Source: a virus
Virus record (IMG/VR): IMGVR_UViG_3300009151_000494
Span: 1-20,890 of that record
Length of the DNA stretch: 20,890 bases
Reading direction: 5' to 3' (one strand)
The notes under the pieces were generated by a model that worked only from the letters and a program-made list of their open reading frames with translations, searched no databases and was not told the origin of the DNA. Position numbers and translations under genes: made by a program. This document shows positions 1 through 6,393 of the stretch, piece by piece (the first letter of the stretch is position 1; the number at the start of each line of letters is the position of its first letter).

Positions 1-342
1 AGCCTTGTTTAATACCACAGTTGGTCGAACGTTTACAGTAGTACGTTCTCCCAGTATTTCCCACCAAAAACTTTGTTGCAAGCTACTGCGTTGGTTGTAG
101 TATTCATGATCTCTGTACGGCTCAGGGCTAACGCACAAGTTATCTTTGATAAGATTTTCAAAAATACCCTTGTGGTTCACATCAAATGCATAATTTTGCA
201 AAATAGGATGACCCATATAAAATTCCATTCCGCCTTCACACACAATACCAGCCAGCTCGCCACGTCGATGGCTTTCTTCCAACGCAGGGATGCTGGCAAG
301 AACTCGACCGGCTCCGCCGTTGATAAAAAATATTTTCTTCAT
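1..342 (-). CDS. GT-B glycosyltransferase-like protein (GT9/heptosyltransferase-like), 3' end outside window
   Basis: The reading frame opens at ATG 342 and stays open for 114 codons to the left edge, so only the N-terminal part is visible. The protein begins MKKIFFINGGAGRVLASIPA. A short beta strand followed by a glycine-rich loop and a PAL/PALE-type helix is typical of the first Rossmann half of GT-B enzymes such as ADP-heptose:LPS heptosyltransferases (family GT9). A later SPEPY segment recalls similar phage proteins from memory. The start is supported by AAGGA seven or so bases upstream and by a perfect late promoter at 370-377. If the family is right, the protein would transfer a sugar to a surface glycan or a virion protein. 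The fold is a moderate inference; donor and acceptor are unknown. Confidence 0.6.
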   Translation of the reverse strand, partial: MKKIFFINGGAGRVLASIPALEESHRRGELAGIVCEGGMEFYMGHPILQNYAFDVNHKGIFENLIKDNLCVSPEPYRDHEYYNQRSSLQQSFWWEILGERTTVNVRPTVVLNKA

Positions 343-369
343 GTTATCCTTAATATGCTCAGTTAATGT

Positions 370-377
370 TATTTATA
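370..377 (-). promoter_or_regulatory. T4-type late promoter before the glycosyltransferase-like gene
   Basis: Read on the minus strand this is TATAAATA, an exact match to the T4 late promoter octamer. It lies in the 45-base gap between the stop at 388 and ATG 342, with 27 bases between octamer and start codon. In T4-like phages this element is recognised by the phage sigma factor gp55 with gp33 and the sliding clamp, which would place the gene in the late class. Confidence 0.6.
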
Positions 378-387
378 GTTCACTATC

Positions 388-1155
388 CTAGTATATAATA
401 TTCTTGACTATATAGTCAACCAGTAAATCACCGTATGCTGCATGGGGCACTGGGTTAAAATGATTATTACGTCTTCCTTCATTCACGTGATTGATTTTAG
501 CCCATTCATAAAATGTTTCAGTATTCAATTTATAAAAATTTTTAATTGTAGTATCTAGCGTTTTGTATTCACGGTGTCCACAAGTGTTTACAAAAATATG
601 TCTGTAGCCTTTTGATATCAAAAATGCATGCAGTGCCAGTAATTGAGCCTCATGTTGTGGGTTTTGCATGTGATCGTGCCATATATAATCAACACAAAAC
701 GGAACCACATCTTTTTCTGTAGAGAAAAAAGATTTAGAATTCTGCATAGTTGCATGATAAGAAGGATTAACAAATATTGTTTTGTAATCTGCATATTCTG
801 ATCGTATTGTGCAGTTTGATATTTCAGTAGCAGGATTGATACCAGGTACTTGTTTTTGTAACCACTTGTTGCCGTCTATTTCGAATCGATGAAGTGATGT
901 CCATCCCACTATAACAAACACATCAGCAGGCTGTGCTCCCTGTTTTTCCAATTCTAACAAATCAAAGATTGTGCTTCTGAAAATAAATTCATTAGTTGCG
1001 CCGTTGTAGGAATTATTAATGTACGTTTTGCAATCTAATTCATCAGCTATACGTTTAGGAAACGCCAATTCCTTGTTACATTCGTCTTGGCTGAAATCTG
1101 CTATACATTCCATACCAAATACAAAAGAATCGCCGTTTGCATACAATATTTCCAT
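388..1155 (-). CDS. SGNH/GDSL-type hydrolase-like protein
   Basis: A 255-residue protein with the signatures of the SGNH hydrolase superfamily, whose members are esterases, acetylhydrolases and some O-acyl transfer enzymes. Block I is NGDSF with nucleophile Ser10. A glycine/asparagine block is YNGATN (Gly52, Asn55). The C-terminal block is NNHFNPVPH (His232, His238), where the catalytic His is expected; the usual DxxH acid is replaced by Asn-Asn-His-Phe. No signal peptide or membrane segment is visible, so it should act in the cytoplasm of the infected cell. The frame extends upstream to another ATG at 1197, but ATG 1155 is chosen because AAGGGA sits six bases before it and GDSF belongs close to the N terminus. 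It is transcribed divergently from the oxygenase operon. The substrate is unknown; an acyl group on a glycan is one possibility. Confidence 0.7.
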   Translation of the reverse strand: MEILYANGDSFVFGMECIADFSQDECNKELAFPKRIADELDCKTYINNSYNGATNEFIFRSTIFDLLELEKQGAQPADVFVIVGWTSLHRFEIDGNKWLQKQVPGINPATEISNCTIRSEYADYKTIFVNPSYHATMQNSKSFFSTEKDVVPFCVDYIWHDHMQNPQHEAQLLALHAFLISKGYRHIFVNTCGHREYKTLDTTIKNFYKLNTETFYEWAKINHVNEGRRNNHFNPVPHAAYGDLLVDYIVKNIIY

Positions 1156-1161
1156 TTCAAG

Positions 1162-1167
1162 TCCCTT
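1162..1167 (-). promoter_or_regulatory. Ribosome binding site fixing the start at 1155
   Basis: The minus strand reads AAGGGA here, six bases before ATG 1155. The in-frame upstream ATG at 1197 has no comparable site, so the shorter protein is preferred. Confidence 0.55.
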
Positions 1168-1182
1168 GTGAATACTAATAGC

Positions 1183-1193
1183 ATATATATATA
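1183..1193. promoter_or_regulatory. Palindromic late-promoter-like element between divergent genes
   Basis: An alternating AT tract contains TATATATA, one mismatch from the T4 late octamer TATAAATA and self-complementary, so it reads the same on both strands. It lies 27 bases before ATG 1221 on the plus strand and about 28 bases before ATG 1155 on the minus strand. These are the spacings seen at the two better matches in this window (27 and 26 bases). It may drive both transcripts, but a simple AT tract can arise by chance. Confidence 0.35.
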
Positions 1194-1213
1194 GCATTAC
1201 TACTTCTTACTAA
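1193..1213 (+). repeat. Short copy of the giant tail-fibre gene's 3' end (other copy at 9979-10001)
   Basis: Fifteen bases here (ACTACTTCTTACTAA, 1199-1213) recur exactly on the minus strand at 9979-9993, where they encode the last residues of the 2841-residue fibre. Six further bases on the 5' side (AGCATT) also match if a two-base gap is allowed. Here the copy is noncoding and lies just upstream of the first oxygenase gene, in the orientation of that gene. It looks like a recombination remnant. Confidence 0.45.
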
Positions 1214-1220
1214 AAATATT

Positions 1221-1838
1221 ATGAAAAAAATCATAAATGCTTTTTCTGTACCTGTTTTGGAAGCCATCATTCCCGAAGCCAGTGTCTTAAACGAATCATT
1301 GAATTTCAAAATACACAACTTGTTTGATACCATCGATGACAAACGATTACTTGGACACTATTGGCACAGCAAGATTTTAACAGACGTGGCATCAGATACC
1401 GGATACAGTTCATTTGATCACGGTAACCTTGTTGATGACGAAGATTTTAATGATTTTTTTGCAACCATTTCTCCTGTAATTACAGATTTTTTTAATCAAT
1501 TAAACTTTGATCAAATTTGGAATTTTAGCAATGCATGGGCCAATGTTTATCCCCGTGGTTCTTTTGTTCCTCATCATAATCACGGCACTGCTCATTGGAG
1601 CGGTAGCTATTATGTAAATGCCGCTGAAAACTGTGGTGATTTGATATTGTTAGATCCCAAAGAATATGCGTTGAGTAATGAACCACTGGGTACCAAATGG
1701 CGTGGTAATGTTTCGTACCCTATTAGTGTGTTGCCTGGGAAGTTAGTGATTTTCCCAGGGTATTTAAAACACGAAACTAAACCCAACCTATCCTCCGAAG
1801 ACAGAATTATTATCAGTTTTAATATCACATGTCAGTAA
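1221..1838 (+). CDS. Putative 2-oxoglutarate/Fe(II)-dependent oxygenase (TIGR02466-like), first of three
   Basis: A 205-residue protein resembling the TIGR02466 / 2OG-FeII_Oxy_5 group of phage and bacterial oxygenases. It has a WANVYPRGSF segment (residues 106-115), then HHNH (His118, His119, His121), then SGSYYV. A second half contains GDLILLDP, GKLVIFPGYLKH (His184) and DRIIISFN (Arg195). The likely iron ligands are His119 and/or His121 plus His184, with Arg195 binding 2-oxoglutarate. These enzymes usually hydroxylate a protein side chain or small molecule. ATG 1221 has no Shine-Dalgarno sequence but is the first start after the AT-rich promoter-like element. The gene overlaps the next by ten bases, which suggests coupled translation. 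Substrate unknown; hydroxylation of the neighbouring virion proteins is a hypothesis. Confidence 0.7.
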   Translation: MKKIINAFSVPVLEAIIPEASVLNESLNFKIHNLFDTIDDKRLLGHYWHSKILTDVASDTGYSSFDHGNLVDDEDFNDFFATISPVITDFFNQLNFDQIWNFSNAWANVYPRGSFVPHHNHGTAHWSGSYYVNAAENCGDLILLDPKEYALSNEPLGTKWRGNVSYPISVLPGKLVIFPGYLKHETKPNLSSEDRIIISFNITCQ

Positions 1839-2422
1839 ACAATATTTTTTTTAATCCAGTTTTTCCACAAGTGTTGGAAACACAATTGCTGTTAGATCCA
1901 GCGGTAAAAGCACGTATGATTGATACAGTATTATCACAAAAAGACACGGCAGATTATCACGGCGGGTATACATTCCGTGTCAAGGATCATTACGGAGATT
2001 TCAAAACTCTTTACAATTTCTTTTTTGACACAGTTGTAAACATATTTGGCAATGTAAAATTATCCCCTATACACAAAACATGGTGTTGGGCCAACGTGTA
2101 CAACAGGGATACGTTTAAAACTAATGCTCACGACCATATCAAAACTAGTTCTATCAATGCCATATATTATTTGAAAATGCCGCAAGATATTAATAGCAAC
2201 GAAGGCGGATTAAACTTGTATACTACTAATTTAGAAATTATACAATTTCAACCTGAGGAAGGCGATTTACTTATCATGCCGAATAACACAGTTCACGAAC
2301 CGTTATTTCACAGCAGTATTGATTATAGAATTGCTATCAATATGGAAATATGCATCGAGCCCGATGTCTTTGATTACTTTACAGAAGGAAAATTATATGC
2401 AAATGCCTCACCAAAATTATGA
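1829..2422 (+). CDS. Putative 2-oxoglutarate/Fe(II)-dependent oxygenase, second of three
   Basis: A 197-residue protein that appears to be a diverged paralog of its upstream neighbour. Both carry W-A-N-V-Y, an Arg three residues or fewer later, an H-x-H pair and a double tyrosine strand. Here these are WANVYNRDTF (residues 87-96), AHDH (His101, Asp102, His103) and AIYYLKMP. The distal half has GDLLIMPNNTVHEP (His156) and DYRIAI (Arg167), as expected for the second iron ligand and the 2-oxoglutarate-binding arginine. The start at 1829 lies inside the upstream gene (ATGTCAGTAA contains both start and stop) with no separate ribosome site, so translation is probably coupled. Family assignment is fairly secure, substrate unknown. 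Confidence 0.65.
   Translation: MSVNNIFFNPVFPQVLETQLLLDPAVKARMIDTVLSQKDTADYHGGYTFRVKDHYGDFKTLYNFFFDTVVNIFGNVKLSPIHKTWCWANVYNRDTFKTNAHDHIKTSSINAIYYLKMPQDINSNEGGLNLYTTNLEIIQFQPEEGDLLIMPNNTVHEPLFHSSIDYRIAINMEICIEPDVFDYFTEGKLYANASPKL
2385..2389 (+). promoter_or_regulatory. Ribosome binding site fixing the start of the third oxygenase
   Basis: AAGGA lies seven bases before ATG 2397, within the last codons of the preceding gene. The frame is open upstream to 2319, but that longer start has no such site and would add 26 residues overlapping the previous gene. A second in-frame ATG at 2403 is less well spaced. Confidence 0.6.
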
Positions 2423-2909
2423 ACAAATTGTGGTAATTTCAAAATCACTATTGGACAAAACGCAGTGCAATGAGTTGATAACTCGTTATGATAACAATCT
2501 ACAGAGCATAGTGCAAAAAACATATAGGGATGTGTTAATAACGGATATTCCCATCTTAGACATTCCACAGTTGCTTGATAGTTTACAATATATTAATCAA
2601 CATCATTTTAAATTAGATTTATATCTACATTGGGAGTGTTTTTTTGCAAGATACGATCAAGGTATGCATTACAATAGTTTACATATAGATTGTATAGCTG
2701 GTGATCATCAACGCAAATTGTCTTTTTCATTGTTGTTGAACGACGATTTTCAAGGAGGAGACTTTGCCACTGTTACAGAATCTAGTGTTGCATGTGATGC
2801 GGGCAAATTATTGGTATTCCCTTCTTTCTTACCGCACAAAATATCTCCTGTAGAGTCTGGGACTAGATATGCAATATTTGGATGGATATATGGTCCTAAC
2901 TTTAAATAA
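2397..2909 (+). CDS. Prolyl-4-hydroxylase-like 2OG/Fe(II) oxygenase, third of three
   Basis: A 170-residue protein with the complete double-stranded beta-helix signature of P4H-type oxygenases (2OG-FeII_Oxy_3-like). LHID gives His96 and Asp98, the HxD iron ligands. It is followed by the hallmark segment LLNDDFQGGDF. AGKLLVFPSFLPH supplies His147, SGTRYAI supplies Arg157 for the 2-oxoglutarate carboxylate, and GWIYGP follows. All expected catalytic residues are present, so it is probably active. The start overlaps the end of the previous gene by 26 bases and is set by AAGGA at 2385. Its stop is only two bases from the stop of the converging SGNH gene. Prolyl, asparaginyl or small-molecule hydroxylation cannot be told apart from the sequence. 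Confidence 0.8.
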   Translation: MQMPHQNYEQIVVISKSLLDKTQCNELITRYDNNLQSIVQKTYRDVLITDIPILDIPQLLDSLQYINQHHFKLDLYLHWECFFARYDQGMHYNSLHIDCIAGDHQRKLSFSLLLNDDFQGGDFATVTESSVACDAGKLLVFPSFLPHKISPVESGTRYAIFGWIYGPNFK

Positions 2910-2911
2910 AT

Positions 2912-3646
2912 TTATATCTTTAAATTATTTAAATATAGATTTGCATAATTTTGTGCAGTTTCAACATCATAGTGATGACTGTCTCTTGCTAAATCAAGTA
3001 CAGGTTGTTCGGAGAAAAAGTTAACATTATGTTTTGTTAATTCATTGTATATAAATTCAGCATCGTCTGTCCTAGCAAATTTAGGAATAAATGAATGTAC
3101 GATTTGAGTAGAAGGTTGCCTGTTAATTTTAAGTATGTTTTCTATGCAGTTTTGTTTATCTAAATGTTGCATATCTGCAAACTTTTCTCGGCCGCCTTCA
3201 GCAGCTATAAAATGAATTTTTCGATCCTCGTCGCTCAGTGTAGTATCTGCACTTTCTCTTCGATGCACATAACTCCATTGTATCAATATGATACATGGGT
3301 TAAAATTATCTATAATAGATTGAACACGTCTTGAAATCCAATCATTACTGGCACCATTCATACTGACGTTTATTGTTCTTTTTCCTGTTTTTTTCTCTAT
3401 AATTTTTACCCAAGTCTCATCGTAGGGTTGTCCAAGCCCCACGGTAAAACTATCGCCTACACACCAAATACTGTCGGTTAGATCCTCAGGCCATGCTTCG
3501 TCTCGATAACCAAAATTATTATAAGCATATGCTATATTTTTTGAATATGTTTTATAATGAGCAACATCCTTGCAATGTTCCAAACTATCTATACCACACG
3601 TTACTTCAAACGCATTGGCGGTTTCAGTTAATACAAATTCGTTCAT
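2912..3646 (-). CDS. SGNH/GDSL-type hydrolase
   Basis: A 244-residue protein with a clear SGNH layout after a roughly 58-residue N-terminal extension ending in FGYRDEAWPEDL. CVGDSFTVG holds the nucleophile Ser66, MNGASND gives Gly98 and Asn101, and RDSHHYD gives a DxxH dyad (Asp222, His225). No signal peptide is seen. The start codon overlaps the stop of the upstream gene as ATGA (3643-3646), with no Shine-Dalgarno site, so it is translationally coupled to the sulfotransferase-like gene. This makes de-esterification or acyl transfer on the same substrate plausible. It is a distant relative of the other SGNH protein at 388-1155. The two flank the oxygenase operon. Confidence 0.75.
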   Translation of the reverse strand: MNEFVLTETANAFEVTCGIDSLEHCKDVAHYKTYSKNIAYAYNNFGYRDEAWPEDLTDSIWCVGDSFTVGLGQPYDETWVKIIEKKTGKRTINVSMNGASNDWISRRVQSIIDNFNPCIILIQWSYVHRRESADTTLSDEDRKIHFIAAEGGREKFADMQHLDKQNCIENILKINRQPSTQIVHSFIPKFARTDDAEFIYNELTKHNVNFFSEQPVLDLARDSHHYDVETAQNYANLYLNNLKI

Positions 3647-4758
3647 GTGCGATTATACCATGTTTCCAATTCAGTTAATGCGTTATTACCCAACTTTTCT
3701 ATAGACAGAACTTTTCCTATAGAAGATGTATTACTCCATTCGTTGTAAGTATCCAAACATTCTTTAAAATTCTTTACTAACAATGCTTTTTCTGCTAGTG
3801 TTTGCAATTTGATAGGCATTCCTGCAATCAAAGTTCTATCAGTTACTAAATCATATATAGTTCTATAGGCATTTATATAGTTTGTTGAATTTGTATTCAA
3901 AAATTCTTGATGTGATAAACTTAATCCCGGGCGTGTCATGAGTTGATTCAAATTCATAGACAGCAACGGTCGTTGAACATTGTTTGAATTTTCTAATAGA
4001 AGTTTTTGTTCTTGTGGCAAGCCAGCAGAAAATCCGCTCATATCGCTGATAAGATAATGACAAGTGTTCCAGTCTTTCCACGAAATTCCATACTGATCTT
4101 GCCAGCTTACTGGCTCATGGCCAACTGGGTATATGTCAAGATTGGCCACGTAAGACTCGAGGTCCGCAACATTTTTTTCATAATTAAATATTGAATTAAT
4201 TGCAAAATGATTGTCAACCCAGCTGAGATAATTTACGTATTTGTCTAAGTAGTTTTTAAATACTTCCTGATCTATTGTGATTTTCTTTTGATACAGGTCC
4301 TTGAATATACTGATTTTTTCCTGATGATCGTACACATTTAAGTGTTTTGAAAAAGCTGCTATGCACCAACTTAACCCATGCTCGAACAAATTTTGTCTGC
4401 GGGCACTGATTATAAAAAAATTGTCATTGATGTATTGATAAAAACTCAATTGATCCTTTAACGGATCCTGCCTATTTAAAATGTGATACTGTGCCAATCT
4501 TGATACTTTGTAATGCTCAACACTGGCCAACAATCTTGTTATTTCTTCAAGTGTTTGATGGTAACCCCAAGTAGATTTTTCAGGTTTGCCTAACACTTGT
4601 TGATTGTATTTTGTTGAATGATATGATTCAATTCCGTTGGTAAGCTCGTGCAAATTAATAATTGGGCGTTGATAATCATAGTGTTGCATAGTCACTGTGA
4701 TATACTTTTGTAGTAAACTGGATCCTACTCTATCTGGTGTTAAGACTATTACATTCAT
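3643..4758 (-). CDS. Sulfotransferase-like P-loop protein
   Basis: A 371-residue protein that starts with a hydrophobic strand and an atypical P-loop, VLTPDRVGSSLLQKYIT (residues 5-21). This is where sulfotransferases bind the 5'-phosphosulfate of PAPS. A second segment, FFIISARRQNLFEHGLSW (residues 114-131), resembles the 3'-phosphate-binding strand and helix of the family: an Arg (120 or 121), then Ser130. The C-terminal 130 residues have no feature I recognise. It sits one base after the stop of the upstream gene and overlaps the SGNH gene by four bases, so the three form one operon. A role in sulfating a glycan or protein fits the neighbourhood but is inferred. The acceptor is unknown, and a nucleotide-binding protein of another type remains possible. 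Confidence 0.55.
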   Translation of the reverse strand: MNVIVLTPDRVGSSLLQKYITVTMQHYDYQRPIINLHELTNGIESYHSTKYNQQVLGKPEKSTWGYHQTLEEITRLLASVEHYKVSRLAQYHILNRQDPLKDQLSFYQYINDNFFIISARRQNLFEHGLSWCIAAFSKHLNVYDHQEKISIFKDLYQKKITIDQEVFKNYLDKYVNYLSWVDNHFAINSIFNYEKNVADLESYVANLDIYPVGHEPVSWQDQYGISWKDWNTCHYLISDMSGFSAGLPQEQKLLLENSNNVQRPLLSMNLNQLMTRPGLSLSHQEFLNTNSTNYINAYRTIYDLVTDRTLIAGMPIKLQTLAEKALLVKNFKECLDTYNEWSNTSSIGKVLSIEKLGNNALTELETWYNRT

Positions 4759-4759
4759 A

Positions 4760-5545
4760 TTATGATTGGGGGTATGGTGGTTGAATTGTTCGATACAATT
4801 CTAATTCATCTACTAATTTGTTTTTGATTGCTGAGTTCCAATCTGCTTGTAAAAAATTGTTAATACAATCGATTAAATGTCCAGCATCAGCATGTTTTAT
4901 ATATTGATCATACTCTATTGTTAGTACGCGATTATCAAAATTTTCTATAACTTCTTCTTTTATATTTGACTTGTCAATCAACTTATTGATCCATTTTAAA
5001 TTATCAAGTGCTGTTAAATCAATATTTTCTAAATAAAGTTTTTCAACTGCAAAATCCTTGCCATAATCCTTACATATTTTTTCAAAATATATTAAATTTC
5101 CCCTTAACACTTTATGTATAAAATTAAATCCACACAGAGAAATCTGTTCGTTTGTAATCTCAAGTTGTATCGCCTTACTATTTGGAAACGCTTCTAAGAA
5201 TATATTAATATCTTGGCAATGTATAGATATAGTATGTATTATTTCTTCTTCTTTGTGAGGATTATTGATTAATGTGTTTCTAATATGTTGTATTTTATCG
5301 TTGCGAGACATAGTTGATTCAGTTTGATACAAAATAGATTGATATGCATCTTCTAACGAAATCATAGCAAAGTTATTTAACGATGTAATTTTAGTATTAG
5401 CATGACCAGAACCATTTGAATTATGCTTCAGAGGTTCTTCTGGATTAAATGCTGTATACAACAACGATGTCAAAAACCAGCCGCCAGCACCAACTGGATA
5501 TTGTACAAATAATATTGGCGTTGATGAATCTACAAGTTTTTTCAT
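4760..5545 (-). CDS. Possible sulfotransferase-like protein, first gene of the operon
   Basis: A 261-residue protein with an N-terminal strand and glycine-rich loop, LFVQYPVGAGGWFLTSLL (residues 12-29). This is in the position of a PAPS- or nucleotide-binding P-loop but lacks the usual KSGT core. A central segment with HTISIHCQD and FPNSKAIQLEI, and a late VLTIEYDQYI, follow the general order of strands in phage sulfotransferase-like proteins. The assignment is weak. No Shine-Dalgarno site precedes ATG 5545, and no convincing late promoter lies between it and the terminator at 5579. Transcription may depend on read-through or on an element I cannot recognise. Confidence 0.45.
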   Translation of the reverse strand: MKKLVDSSTPILFVQYPVGAGGWFLTSLLYTAFNPEEPLKHNSNGSGHANTKITSLNNFAMISLEDAYQSILYQTESTMSRNDKIQHIRNTLINNPHKEEEIIHTISIHCQDINIFLEAFPNSKAIQLEITNEQISLCGFNFIHKVLRGNLIYFEKICKDYGKDFAVEKLYLENIDLTALDNLKWINKLIDKSNIKEEVIENFDNRVLTIEYDQYIKHADAGHLIDCINNFLQADWNSAIKNKLVDELELYRTIQPPYPQS

Positions 5546-5578
5546 AGTGTATTTAACTACAAAATTATCAGGCCGTTA

Positions 5579-5603
5579 AAAAAGGCGAACTAGTCGCCTT
5601 TTT
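5579..5603 (-). terminator. Rho-independent terminator closing the virion gene unit
   Basis: A ten-base-pair stem AAAAAGGCGA / TCGCCTTTTT encloses a five-base loop (ACTAG). On the minus strand the 3' arm runs into a T-tract, 14 bases after the stop codon at 5617. The hairpin is symmetric and could also act on plus-strand transcripts, but none is expected to reach it. It separates the structural genes from the accessory operon. Confidence 0.85.
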
Positions 5604-5616
5604 AAGCAGCGTATTA

Positions 5617-6372
5617 TTATGGTCTAGCAAATAACGGAACCCATTTTTCAGGAACAATCAATGCCAGGTCATTTTCTGCTGTGTATGTGGTTGTGCCTCC
5701 GGGCCCAGTAGCTGTGATACTGAATTCCATCGGTTGTGGAGAAGAAGTTTTTGTAAACTCCGCGTCAAAATTAGGACCTTTGGACAACAGCATGCTTCCT
5801 GAGTTTGATGTCAATTGAATCTCATTCAGTGGACTCATGGGATCACATATTTTAAACTTTGTAGCATCCACTACTGTATGTACCAGATACGTTTTGTGTT
5901 TTTCAATCCCGCCCACTGTATCAGTCATAAACTGTATTTGTTCGCCCTTGTGCAACCAAGATGTGCTGTCACAAGTGAATTCATTTGTGTCACTGCGGGC
6001 AGCTGTCACATTGACAGAATACACAATGTTACCCATTGTGATACTCCATGTATCGCACTCACCTCCTACATGTGAGTCAACAGCAATGTGAAATTTATTG
6101 CTTTGTGGATCGTCGCTAGGAGTAAAATCCACTCGACAAAATGGTGGGATGGGAGGAGGTGGAGGATTAGCAGCAACCCATTCTTCGTGCCACTGTCCCC
6201 CGCTGATCCATTCATTGTTCTTGAATTTCCAACCCACGTTCGCATGATCAGGAACTTGTTCCCAGTATCCCGGTATGTCATTTTTTGCAATGGCATCTGG
6301 ATGCCATAATCCTGCTGGATCTTCGTCATGCGTCTGCATGATTTCATCGTTTACTATTTTTGCCCAAATCAT
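5617..6372 (-). CDS. Virion structural / tail-fibre-associated protein with proline-rich linker
   Basis: A 251-residue protein. The first 75 residues are rich in Trp, Asp and His, ending GWKFKNNEWISGGQWHEEW. A flexible linker with five consecutive prolines follows (NPPPPPIPP), then a beta-rich region. Within that region, roughly residues 136-195 (LHKGEQIQFMTDTVGGI onward, ending LTSNSGSML) match in pattern the module repeated in the giant fibre: I-x-F, GG, T-Y-x-V, T-K-F. The start has a strong AGGAG site. It is the last gene of the unit, 21 bases after the split adhesin gene and just before the terminator. A fibre-tip, chaperone or capping role is possible. I do not recognise a named family. 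Confidence 0.6.
   Translation of the reverse strand: MIWAKIVNDEIMQTHDEDPAGLWHPDAIAKNDIPGYWEQVPDHANVGWKFKNNEWISGGQWHEEWVAANPPPPPIPPFCRVDFTPSDDPQSNKFHIAVDSHVGGECDTWSITMGNIVYSVNVTAARSDTNEFTCDSTSWLHKGEQIQFMTDTVGGIEKHKTYLVHTVVDATKFKICDPMSPLNEIQLTSNSGSMLLSKGPNFDAEFTKTSSPQPMEFSITATGPGGTTTYTAENDLALIVPEKWVPLFARP
5788..5965 (-). repeat. Copy of the fibre 'TYYV' beta-module inside a separate gene
   Basis: The encoded segment has the order of the repeats in the 2841-residue fibre: a valine- or lysine-glycine turn, I-x-F, a GG turn, T-Y-(L/Y)-V, then T-K/Q-F and a closing LT...SG. The closest in pattern is the copy at about 15330-15540. Boundaries are approximate. Confidence 0.4.
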
Positions 6373-6393
6373 TTAATTCTCCTGATTATTAAT

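Noticed and set aside
73-366. Plus-strand open frame of 97 codons
   Set aside because: It lies opposite the glycosyltransferase-like frame (1-342), has no ribosome site and its protein resembles nothing; the minus-strand frame has AAGGA and a perfect late promoter.
2900-2945. Bidirectional terminator between the converging operons
   Set aside because: The stop codons are two bases apart and the sequence is only AT-rich with short weak palindromes; no GC stem followed by a T-run is present.
5546-5575. Late promoter before the sulfotransferase-like gene at 5545 (GTTAAATA)
   Set aside because: It matches only six of eight bases and lies about five bases before the ATG, so transcripts could not include the start region properly.
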